A DNA stretch of 7,785 nt from Sedimentisphaerales bacterium. Lineage in GTDB: Bacteria; Planctomycetota; Phycisphaerae; Sedimentisphaerales; SM23-30. The notes under the pieces were generated by a model that saw only the letters and a list, made by a program, of their open reading frames with translations, ran no database searches and was not told the DNA's origin. Location: assembly GCA_030634605.1 (NCBI GenBank), contig DAOWAK010000047.1, positions 1 through 7,785 on the forward strand, in the 5' to 3' direction. Shown here piece by piece: positions 1 through 5,586 of this stretch (within the stretch, counting starts at the first letter, position 1; each line of letters starts with the position of its first letter). A program made the position numbers and the translations under genes.

Positions 1-578
1 AACAGGTGACTCGACAACAATATCGTCTTCCCCTTACGACCTAGCTCCCGAATTACATCCTTAATCTGTCGCGTACCAATCGGGTCCATGCCAGCCGTAG
101 GCTCATCCAGAATCAACAACTCCGGATCAAAACCAATCGCCAGCAAAACCGCCACCTTCTGCCGCTGACCCGGCGAAAGCGACCCCACCCGTGCTTTCAG
201 ATCAATATCAAAATCAGAAATGTATTCCTGCTGCAATTCCATGTTCCAGTTGTCATAATACGCCTGCACATAACGCAGATGCTGCGCCACCGTCATCCAG
301 TCCAGCAACTGCCCCTCCTGGTGCACATAACCAATCCGCACCAGTTGCTGTGGCCCCAACTTAGCCGCGTCACAACCAAACGTTACACAATCGCCCGAAT
401 CCGCCAGGTACAAACCAATCATGTGCCGCAGCAGCGTACTCTTCCCACAGCCGTTGGCACCCAGCAGCCCGACGATGTGGCCGCGATTCACTTCCAGACT
501 CACCCCATCCAGCGCCTGGATTTTGCCAAAACGCTTACTCAGATTTTCAATCGTTACTATAGGTTTTGCCAGATTCAT
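1..578 (-). CDS. ABC transporter ATP-binding protein, C-terminus cut by window edge
   Basis: This is the ATP-hydrolysing subunit of a membrane ABC transporter or exporter. The first 192 residues are present and the frame is open to the window edge. Visible motifs are Walker A GANGCGKST (residues 40-48), Q-loop Gln87, a variant signature LSPGQ (134-138, normally LSGGQ), Walker B LLILDE followed by PTAGMDP (154-166), and the H-loop His191 in SSH. The order and spacing are those of the CcmA/YtrB-like ATPases that drive two-component exporters. The ATG overlaps the stop of the upstream GntR gene (ATGA), so the two are translationally coupled and share a promoter. The permease partner would be expected further left, outside the window. 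The substrate cannot be told. The pairing with a YtrA-type regulator suggests a cell-envelope-stress or antibiotic-responsive exporter, which is inference. Confidence 0.93.
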   Translation of the reverse strand, partial: MNLAKPIVTIENLSKRFGKIQALDGVSLEVNRGHIVGLLGANGCGKSTLLRHMIGLYLADSGDCVTFGCDAAKLGPQQLVRIGYVHQEGQLLDWMTVAQHLRYVQAYYDNWNMELQQEYISDFDIDLKARVGSLSPGQRQKVAVLLAIGFDPELLILDEPTAGMDPIGTRQIKDVIRELGRKGKTILLSSHL

Positions 579-973
579 TTTACCGCACCTCTTGTGATTT
601 CATTATCCAAATACATTTCATCAATGATTTCCTTAATCTCCGCGCGCCCCATCCCGAACAACCGGGCGTCAGCAATCGCCTTACCCAACTGCTGCTCCAC
701 CAGTTCCTTTCCCGTCTGCTGTTTCTGATCCGCACTGACCGGCGCCACAAACAACCCCACCCCCCTGCGTCGCTCCACCAGCTTTTCCATCTCCAGATAA
801 GCATAAGCCTTGCTCACCGTCATCGGATTAACCTTCAGCTTACCCCCCATCTCCCGCACCGACATCAACTGCTCACCCGCCGCAATCAATCCCCCGACAA
901 TCTGCCGACGAATCTGCTCGATTATCTGCCGGTAAATCGGCACCCCGCTGTGATGATCAATTTCTAACAGCAT
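575..973 (-). CDS. GntR-family transcriptional regulator, YtrA subfamily
   Basis: This is a predicted DNA-binding repressor of its own operon. At 132 residues it is much shorter than classical GntR proteins with large effector domains, and it matches the YtrA subfamily: an N-terminal winged helix-turn-helix (about residues 10-77) followed by a short helical dimerisation tail. Recognisable family signatures are PIYRQIIEQI at the start, SVREMGGKLKVNPMTVSKAY (38-57, the helix-turn-helix with its recognition helix) and the wing at RRRGVGLFV (68-76). The usual Pro of the LPSVREL motif is Met here. The gene directly precedes an ABC ATPase and overlaps it by 4 bp, the standard YtrA arrangement. A promoter and a perfect 10-bp-arm palindrome upstream suggest autorepression. 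The start is supported by a modest GGAAG about 9 nt upstream. The inducing signal is unknown. Confidence 0.93.
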   Translation of the reverse strand: MLLEIDHHSGVPIYRQIIEQIRRQIVGGLIAAGEQLMSVREMGGKLKVNPMTVSKAYAYLEMEKLVERRRGVGLFVAPVSADQKQQTGKELVEQQLGKAIADARLFGMGRAEIKEIIDEMYLDNEITRGAVK

Positions 974-1025
974 TTCTCACTTCCCAACTCGTTATCAACT
1001 ACCCTTCAAATGCAATTTTACCGCC

Positions 1026-1051
1026 TAGTGTATTACGCAACTAATACACTA
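1026..1051. promoter_or_regulatory. Perfect palindromic operator for the GntR regulator
   Basis: The site is TAGTGTATTA, a 6-bp spacer, then TAATACACTA, with both 10-bp arms perfectly complementary. It contains AGTGTA and TACACT half sites separated by 12 bp. As I recall, Bacillus subtilis YtrA binds AGTGTA and TACACT with about the same spacing (13 nt). It lies 53-78 bp upstream of the repressor gene and overlaps the last bases of the predicted -10 box, so bound repressor would block polymerase. Confidence 0.75.
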
Positions 1052-1076
1052 TACACCAGAAATCACCCCTTGCCAA
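1048..1076 (-). promoter_or_regulatory. Sigma70-type promoter of the GntR-ABC operon
   Basis: On the minus strand the -35 box is TTGGCA (plus 1071-1076, 5 of 6 to consensus), then a 17-bp spacer, then -10 TATAGT (plus 1048-1053, 5 of 6). The next bases upstream are strongly A/T rich, as in an UP element. Transcription would start about 1040, inside the palindromic operator, about 70 nt before the regulator start codon. Confidence 0.65.
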
Positions 1077-1106
1077 ACAAAAAAATAAAAATCATTAAAA
1101 AAATAC

Positions 1107-1215
1107 GTAACACTTTAGCCAAGTGTGTCATTCCCGCGAAAGCGGGAATCCAGAATGAAATGGCTTCCGCCGTAGGCGGTTTCCTATTGTTTGCTCCATA
1201 TGGCTAAAGTGTTAC
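1107..1215. mobile_element. MITE-like palindromic element A (109 bp)
   Basis: The ends are perfect 15-bp inverted repeats, GTAACACTTTAGCCA (1107-1121) and its complement (1201-1215). Inside are the 27-bp palindromic core (1127-1153) and a second small hairpin, CCGCC-GTA-GGCGG (1167-1179). Flanking bases AAAATAC (1100-1106) and AAAATTAC (1216-1223) may be an imperfect target duplication, though both are A-rich. No protein is encoded. It sits between the leu terminator and the GntR promoter. It could be a non-autonomous mobile repeat or simply a large RNA hairpin. Mobility is inferred. Confidence 0.6.
1127..1153. repeat. 27-bp palindromic repeat core, copy 1
   Basis: The centre is ATTCCCGC-GAAA-GCGGGAAT, an 8-bp stem with a GAAA loop, preceded by GTC and followed by CCAG. 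It fits the widespread ATTCCC-N8-GGGAAT dispersed repeats (dRS3-like in Neisseria). An identical 27-bp copy is at 3852-3878. Confidence 0.9.
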
Positions 1216-1268
1216 AAAATTACAACTTTCTGATTTGTAAGGACTTATGCATATTCAGCACTTTCGCG

Positions 1269-1320
1269 AAAAAAAATCGGCTGGTTCCGGGCTCTGAAAT
1301 TCAGACCCAAAACCAGCCGC
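1269..1320 (-). terminator. Intrinsic terminator of the leu operon
   Basis: On the minus strand the 9-bp arms CGGCTGGTT (plus 1311-1319) and AACCAGCCG (plus 1278-1286) enclose a smaller inner palindrome (CTGA-N3-TCAG). The stem is followed by one A and eight T (plus 1269-1276). It lies about 30 bp past the leuB stop, so the leu transcript should end here, which separates it from the GntR-ABC operon. Confidence 0.9.
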
Positions 1321-1351
1321 TAATTACTCAAATTAACAATCTGAACTCGAC

Positions 1352-2437
1352 TTACAGATCAGCCAACTTCTCAGCCACCAGGTCCCCCACTTCACTGGTC
1401 GAATGACCCATCCGCCCTGCCGCCATGCTTTTCATCTTATTGGCGGTGACGAATTTAACCGCTTCTTCTATCGCGTTAGCAGCTTTTTCTTCGCCCAACG
1501 TCTCCAGCAGCATCCCGCCCGCACAAATGCAAGCCAGCGGATTGATCACGCCCTGGCCGGTGTATTTCGGTGCCGAACCACCAATAGGCTCAAACATACT
1601 GACGCCTTCCGGATTGATATTACCGCCCGCTGCCAGCCCCATCCCGCCCTGGGTAATCGCGCCCAGATCGGTAATGATATCGCCGAACATATTGCCCGTC
1701 ACCAGCACATCGAACCATTCCGGACTCTTCACCATCCACATACAGCAGGCGTCCACATGATAATAATCCCGACGGATATCGCCGTATTCCTTCTCGCCCA
1801 TTTCGTTGAACGCCCGTTCCCACAAATCATAAATATAGGTCAGCACATTCGTCTTACCCACCAGCCCCAAGGTGTTTTCCTTGCCCACCCCGCGTGCTTT
1901 TTTACCGTGCTTACGGGCATATTCAAAAGCGTATTTCAGACAACGATCCACCTGGAACCGGTTATAAACCGCCGACTGCACCGCCACTTCGTTCGGCGTG
2001 CCTTTCATACTGATCCCGCCGGTACCGGTGTACAGATCGCCGGAGTTCTCACGAACCACCACATAATCAATCTCCGCCGGCCCTTTATCCTTCAACGGCG
2101 TCTCCACTCCCGGGAACAGCCGCACCGGCCGCAGATTGATATACTGATCCAGCGCAAAACGTGCCTTGAGCAGAATCCCTTTTTCCAGAATCCCCGGCGC
2201 CACATCCGGATGCCCGATCGCTCCGAGCAGAATCGAGTCAAACCCGCGCAGCTCTTCCACCGCGCTGTCCGGCAGCGTCTCACCGGTCTTCATATAGCGC
2301 TCGCCGCCAAAGTCGAATTCCGTATAATCGCACGAAAACCCGAACTTCGCTTCAGCCGCCTTCATCACCTTAACCGCCTCAACCATCACTTCCGGACCGG
2401 TACCATCCCCCGCCATTACTGCAATCTTATATGCCAC
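1352..2437 (-). CDS. leuB: 3-isopropylmalate dehydrogenase
   Basis: LeuB oxidatively decarboxylates 3-isopropylmalate to 2-oxoisocaproate (4-methyl-2-oxopentanoate) with NAD+, in the cytoplasm, giving the direct precursor of leucine. The protein has 361 residues, the usual family length. Visible features are GDGTGPEV (10-17), substrate arginines in the region of R93, R103 and R129 (VRENSGDLYTG), a Lys at 195 (GKTNVL), the Mg-binding aspartates D229 (VDACCM), D253 and D257 (NMFGDIITD), and the NAD-site segment GSAPKYTGQGVINP (287-300). The closely related tartrate or isocitrate dehydrogenases are alternatives in sequence, but the leu context settles the role. The start codon is GTG: an in-frame TAA lies immediately before it, and AAAGGG sits 8 nt upstream. 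It is the last gene of the operon, separated from leuD by an accessory cassette. Confidence 0.95.
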   Translation of the reverse strand: MAYKIAVMAGDGTGPEVMVEAVKVMKAAEAKFGFSCDYTEFDFGGERYMKTGETLPDSAVEELRGFDSILLGAIGHPDVAPGILEKGILLKARFALDQYINLRPVRLFPGVETPLKDKGPAEIDYVVVRENSGDLYTGTGGISMKGTPNEVAVQSAVYNRFQVDRCLKYAFEYARKHGKKARGVGKENTLGLVGKTNVLTYIYDLWERAFNEMGEKEYGDIRRDYYHVDACCMWMVKSPEWFDVLVTGNMFGDIITDLGAITQGGMGLAAGGNINPEGVSMFEPIGGSAPKYTGQGVINPLACICAGGMLLETLGEEKAANAIEEAVKFVTANKMKSMAAGRMGHSTSEVGDLVAEKLADL

Positions 2438-2534
2438 TTACTTAACCCTTTCTTTTTAATAATCAAGTTTCTACAATATATTTGATTTAACCACGGTTTT
2501 CTTATCGCGACCGAGCCGCAATCAATAGGAATTT

Positions 2535-2567
2535 AAACCACGGATTTCACGGATCACACGGATTTTT
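2535..2567. repeat. ATCCGTG-type repeat array, left arm (inverted)
   Basis: Three tandem units of the form (C/A)CACGGAT(T/C) follow TTAAACC. With two mismatches and one extra A this is the inverted complement of 3083-3115. A shorter degenerate copy, TTAACCACGG, lies at 2487-2496. The two arrays bracket the small broken ORF between leuD and leuB. Confidence 0.85.
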
Positions 2568-2636
2568 CATACTTAACCAACATCTCGTCAGTCTTTAATA
2601 TAGCACAAAACTTATTTCATTTCGAAAGAAGAAAAA

Positions 2637-3015
2637 TCAACACCATTTTTTTACACGTTCATCAACCAACCAATTGTCTTCATGTGCCGCCAGATGCAAT
2701 ACGACTGTCGTCTTGTCAATAGTGTCAAATTTACCAATATTATCTAATAAAAATTTATTTGGTACTTCCAAAACAATAAATTCTTCTTTTGTTTTTTTAC
2801 TCTCGCCTAAAAGATAATAATTCCCATCTGGATTGGTCTCGATATTTTTAAACGGCAAATTGAACCACCAAGTTTGTTTTTGAGTCCAAGATTCGTGATC
2901 TTCAAAAAATTTGGATACCGCCACAAGATCGGAAAATTCCCTTCCCAACCTTTTCTGTAAATAATTTATGCCACGCTTGCGTATTGTCGAACCTGTTCTT
3001 ATTAAAAATATCCAT
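2637..3015 (-). pseudogene. Small hypothetical gene with a +1 frameshift
   Basis: I do not recognise the family. The downstream part is open in one frame from 2948 to 2637 (103 codons, ending VDERVKKWC) but has only a TTG start with no clear ribosome site. The missing N-terminus is in the adjacent frame: ATG at 3013-3015 with GGGAG just upstream, reading MDIFNKNRFDNTQAWHKLFTEK. The two parts join if one base is removed from the G/A-rich run near 2940-2955. The restored protein would be 125 residues, soluble, rich in aromatic and charged residues, with no signal peptide or membrane segment. The gene is more AT-rich than the neighbouring leu genes and is bracketed by inverted repeat arrays, so it looks like an acquired cassette in the leu operon. 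A sequencing or assembly error is an equally good explanation for the shift. Confidence 0.65.
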
Positions 3016-3082
3016 ATTCTCTCCCAATAGCACCTGACAAAATATACCTCAAACTATGATTATCATCCGAAAGCAATAATCT

Positions 3083-3115
3083 AAAATCCGTGCAATCCGT
3101 GCAATCCGTGGTTAA
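3083..3115. repeat. ATCCGTG repeat array, right arm
   Basis: Three tandem units read ATCCGTGCA, ATCCGTGCA, then ATCCGTGGTTAA. This is the inverted partner of 2535-2567; the pair encloses 515 bp holding the broken ORF. Repeats of this type commonly flank small accessory genes in several bacterial phyla (recalled knowledge, not searched). In RNA the arms could pair into a stem of about 30 bp. Confidence 0.85.
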
Positions 3116-3125
3116 TAAACTCTTA

Positions 3126-3605
3126 TTATTTCCCAGCTATCTTCTTCAACAATCCGCCGGCCTCGATAATATCCAAAGCAAAATCCGGCAGCGGCGTAAA
3201 ATTATAGACTTCGTTCTGAGTGACATTTTTAAGCTTTCCGCCGCGGGCGTCAATCTCCAATTCGTCGCCGCCGCTGATTTTCTGCACCGCATCCGGCAGC
3301 TCCACCACCAAAAAGCCACAGTTAATCGAATTACGGTAAAATATCCGGGCAAACGAGCCCGCTATCACCGCCGCCACTTTCACCCCACGAATCGCCCAGA
3401 CCGCATGCTCCCGCGACGACCCGCAGCCGAAATCCTCACCCCCCACAATATAATCGCCCGGCTGTACTTTCGTCACAAACTCCGTATCGATATCCTCCAT
3501 ACAGTGCCTCGCCAGTTCCACCTGGTCATCCGTATTCAAATACCGCGCCGGAATAATCTCATCCGTATTAATATTATCTCTTTTATAAACGTGTGCTTTG
3601 CCCAT
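3126..3605 (-). CDS. leuD: 3-isopropylmalate dehydratase, small subunit
   Basis: LeuD is the swivel-domain subunit of isopropylmalate isomerase and partners LeuC in converting 2-isopropylmalate to 3-isopropylmalate. It has 159 residues, within the range of the short LeuD class that pairs with roughly 420-residue LeuC. Motifs are DNINTDEIIPARYL (10-23), GGEDFGCGSSREHAVWAI (55-72, the substrate-binding loop) and SFARIFYRNSINCG (84-97). Two ATG codons are adjacent. I chose the second because GAGG lies 6 nt before it but only 3 nt before the first (3608). The stop is TAA. The gene is intact, so the damage seen in leuC does not extend to it. It is separated from leuC by about 700 bp of four-helix-bundle cassette, where these genes are usually adjacent. 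Confidence 0.95.
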   Translation of the reverse strand: MGKAHVYKRDNINTDEIIPARYLNTDDQVELARHCMEDIDTEFVTKVQPGDYIVGGEDFGCGSSREHAVWAIRGVKVAAVIAGSFARIFYRNSINCGFLVVELPDAVQKISGGDELEIDARGGKLKNVTQNEVYNFTPLPDFALDIIEAGGLLKKIAGK

Positions 3606-3638
3606 CATAATCCTCGCTTTTCGCTCAAATTCTAAACC

Positions 3639-3667
3639 CTAATTTCTAAATCCTAAATAAGTACTAA
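3639..3667. repeat. AT-rich inverted repeat, left arm of four-helix-bundle cassette
   Basis: The reverse complement of this 29-bp stretch matches 4253-4281 at 26 of 29 positions. It is part of a degenerate array of TTCTAAA(T/C)CCTAA-like units (3633-3660) between leuD and the accessory gene. Confidence 0.75.
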
Positions 3668-3719
3668 TTTTCAAATACCAAATTACTCAAACACAAATAC
3701 GTACACCCACAAAGTATCA

Positions 3720-4220
3720 TTAACTACTCTTTGTTACAATCGAACCGAAAATATGAGTAAGCTCGCGGGCCTCGTTTTCCAAAACGACTTTTTCCCGTTC
3801 AAGCTCGACGTTATTGTTTGTATCTAGTTCCTGTTGCGGAAGCGACTTTTTGTCATTCCCGCGAAAGCGGGAATCCAGTATTTCGGCCCAAAAACAGGTT
3901 TTCGCTAGTGTACGAAATAGCATGATCGAAATAATACGTCTTCCGCAACAGAAACTATCTATCAATCGTAGCCAGTATCGACTTTCTTTTGCTTCCTTGC
4001 GGCATATTTTGGTACGCATCACGAAATCTTTTTTGCTTAGAGCTTCATTAGCTTCAATGTAATTTGCGCCAACAGACCCGGATGATCTGATTAATTGTTT
4101 ACAATCGTCGAAATTGGCAATATCTTTATTCAGGCTCCTTGCGAATTTTCTGACCCTTGTAGCGAATTCAAAGGTCCGGTCTTCCAGGTCATAACGTTTT
4201 GAATTTTGTGTTTTTGCCAT
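3720..4220 (-). CDS. Four-helix-bundle protein (23S rRNA IVS-protein family) carrying a 45-residue in-frame insert
   Basis: This belongs to the small S23 or IVP family first found as ORFs in intervening sequences of bacterial 23S rRNA genes; its molecular function is not established. Family signatures are RTFEFATRVRKFARSL (helix 1), CKQLIRSSGSVGANYIEANE (helix 2), KDFVMRTKICRKEAKESRYWLRLI (helix 3) and the C-terminal helix ending ELTHIFGSIV. The normal length is about 120 residues, but this frame has 166. The excess is exactly 45 residues between LID and TNNN, in the loop between helices 3 and 4, encoded by the palindromic element at 3821-3961. The segment contains the repeat-derived string ILDSRFRGND. 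Without it the protein is 121 residues with an uninterrupted family sequence. No clear ribosome site precedes the ATG. The gene lies in the leu operon in the same direction, between inverted AT-rich repeats, and looks acquired. Confidence 0.9.
   Translation of the reverse strand: MAKTQNSKRYDLEDRTFEFATRVRKFARSLNKDIANFDDCKQLIRSSGSVGANYIEANEALSKKDFVMRTKICRKEAKESRYWLRLIDSFCCGRRIISIMLFRTLAKTCFWAEILDSRFRGNDKKSLPQQELDTNNNVELEREKVVLENEARELTHIFGSIVTKSS
3821..3961. mobile_element. MITE-like palindromic element B, in-frame insertion in a coding gene
   Basis: Direct repeats TATCTA (3821-3826 and 3956-3961) lie exactly 135 bp apart. They overlap the ends of inverted repeats pairing 3825-3842 with 3940-3957 (17 of 18 positions, including a perfect CTGTTGCGGAAG arm of 12). 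The 27-bp core is at 3852-3878, and further small inverted repeats (TATTTCG and CGAAATA) lie inside. Removing 135 bp restores a standard-length four-helix-bundle gene, which fixes the boundaries. It encodes no transposase, so it would have to be moved in trans. The architecture resembles Rickettsia palindromic elements. Confidence 0.8.
3852..3878. repeat. 27-bp palindromic repeat core, copy 2
   Basis: It is identical to 1127-1153, base for base, including the GAAA loop. Here it is translated on the minus strand as part of the four-helix-bundle protein. Confidence 0.9.
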
Positions 4221-4272
4221 TAGTATTTGTTTAGAATTTTATATTTCGGTCATTAGTATTTATTTAGAATTT
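4218..4272. repeat. Tandem 22-bp AT-rich repeat upstream of the four-helix-bundle gene
   Basis: Two copies of CATTAGTATTT(G/A)TTTAGAATTT occur at 4218-4239 and 4251-4272, differing at one base and offset by 33 bp. The first includes the start codon of the accessory gene. Confidence 0.85.
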
Positions 4273-4281
4273 AGATATTAG
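4253..4281. repeat. AT-rich inverted repeat, right arm of four-helix-bundle cassette
   Basis: It pairs with 3639-3667 at 26 of 29 positions. The two arms bracket a unit of about 643 bp between leuC and leuD. Confidence 0.75.
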
Positions 4282-4293
4282 ATATTAGATATT
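4273..4293. repeat. Three perfect AGATATT heptamers
   Basis: Three tandem copies of AGATATT are followed by a partial AGTATT, directly downstream of the leuC stop. This low-complexity stretch is likely a product of slippage. Confidence 0.9.
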
Positions 4294-4303
4294 AGTATTT
4301 TCT

Positions 4304-5566
4304 CTAAAAATACTCCCGCGGATCAGCCAACTTGCCTTCGACCGCACTTGCTGCTGCCGTTGCCGGGCTCACCAGGTACACTTCACTTTTCGGGCTTCCC
4401 ATGCGGCCGACAAAGTTCCGATTGGTCGTACTCACACACCGCTCGCCCGCCGCCAGAATCCCCATAAATCCACCCAGGCACGCCCCGCACGTCGGCGCCG
4501 AAACCACACAACCAGCTGCATAAAAAATATCGAACAGTTTTTCATCCATCGCCTGCTTCCAGATCTCCGGCGTCGCCGGCACCACAATCGTCCGGATAGC
4601 CACCTGCCGCCCCTTCAAAATCTCAGCCGCGATCCGCAAATCCTCAATCCGACCGTTAGTGCAACTGCCAATGTAACACTGATCCATCTCCAGCCCCGCC
4701 GCGTCACTGATCGTCTTGCCGTTACTGGGCAGATGCGGAAACGCCACCATCGGCTCCAACGCCGCACAATCAATCTTTTCACAACGAACATCCTACGCCT
4801 CCGCATCCGACTCGTAAACCGTAAAGTCAACCTTACCCTTCAAGTGCTCAGCCAAATACTGCCGCGTCACGTCGTCCACCGCCATGATCCCGTTCTTACC
4901 GCCCGCTTCGATAGCCATGTTAGTTATCGTCATCCGAGCTTCCATCGACAAATCCACCAATGTGTCACCCACAAACTCCATCGCCATGTAACGCGCCCCA
5001 TCGGTCCCGATCCGCCGGATAACGTCCAGCACAATATCCTTACTGTAAACCGCCGGGCCCAGCTTGCCACTCAACTCAAACTTAATCGTCTTCGGCACCC
5101 GAAACCACAACTGCCCCGTCGCAATCGCTGCCGCCAGGTCTGTCGAGCCGACCCCGGTGCTGAACGCCCCGAACGCGCCATAAGTACACGTGTGGCTGTC
5201 GCCGCCCACAATCGTTTCGCCCGGGCGAATGTGTCCCTGCTCCGGCAGCAACGCATGACAAACACCCGCCTTGCCCACCGGATAATAATGCTTAATCTTG
5301 TGCTTCTTACACCAGCCGTCCAGCCGCTTGTGCAGCTCGGCACTCTTAATATCCTTAGCCGGCTGAAAATGATCCGGCGTCACCACAATCTTTTCCGTAT
5401 CAAACACCTTTTCCAATCCCCGCTCCGCCAACATACTTATCGCCGGCGGCGTCGTTACGTCATGACACATCACCACATCAATGTCCGCGTTAATCAACTG
5501 CCCCGCCTGGACACTTTCGTTGCCGCTGTGTGCCGCCAATATCTTTTCCGTCATCGTCATCGCCAT
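4304..5566 (-). CDS. leuC: 3-isopropylmalate dehydratase, large subunit, interrupted by an in-frame UAG
   Basis: LeuC is the iron-sulfur aconitase-family subunit that with LeuD isomerises 2-isopropylmalate to 3-isopropylmalate. The frame is 420 codons from ATG (5566) to TAG (4304), the normal length for this LeuC class, if codon 258 (UAG at 4793-4795) is read through. Before it lie VGGDSHTCTYGAFGAFSTGVG and NMAIEAGGKNG; after it lie LEPMVAFPHLPSN (270-282), GSCTNGR with Cys302, and PTCGAC with Cys360 and Cys363, the three predicted [4Fe-4S] ligands. The frame is the same on both sides, so this is a substitution-type nonsense codon and not a frameshift. A 257-residue product would lack the cluster and be inactive. 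AAGGA lies 8 nt before the first ATG, 20 bp after the leuA stop. Possible explanations are readthrough or recoding, a true pseudogene, or a base-call error. Confidence 0.9.
4793..4795 (-). other. leuC: In-frame UAG codon within leuC (codon 258)
   Basis: The context is GAG GCG TAG GAT GTT. Upstream translation ends VYESDAEA, and the same frame continues DVRCEKIDCAALEP into the conserved second half. Codon 258 falls in a variable stretch between conserved blocks, where a substitution of the residue would be tolerated. Confidence 0.9.
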
Positions 5567-5586
5567 AATTCTTATCCTTCTCTGGA

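Noticed and set aside
1010..1207. Plus-strand 65-codon ORF containing VIPAKAGIQ
   Set aside because: It is translation of the palindromic repeat core and the operator region, with no ribosome site. Such strings are well-known repeat artefacts.
1403..2485. Plus-strand ORF of 360 codons opposite leuB
   Set aside because: It is an antisense shadow of leuB of about the same length, with composition typical of a reverse frame.
3814..4062. Plus-strand ORF with FPRKRESS
   Set aside because: It is antisense to the four-helix-bundle gene and again a translation of the 27-bp repeat.
4273..4293. Heptamer array considered as a CRISPR or iteron array
   Set aside because: The units are only 7 bp, tandem without spacers, and AT-rich. 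There is no replication or cas gene nearby.
4615..4830. Minus-strand ORF starting at an ATG near the leuC UAG, considered as a restart of the second half
   Set aside because: It is in the wrong frame (Arg/Trp-rich) and cannot produce the LeuC C-terminal half.
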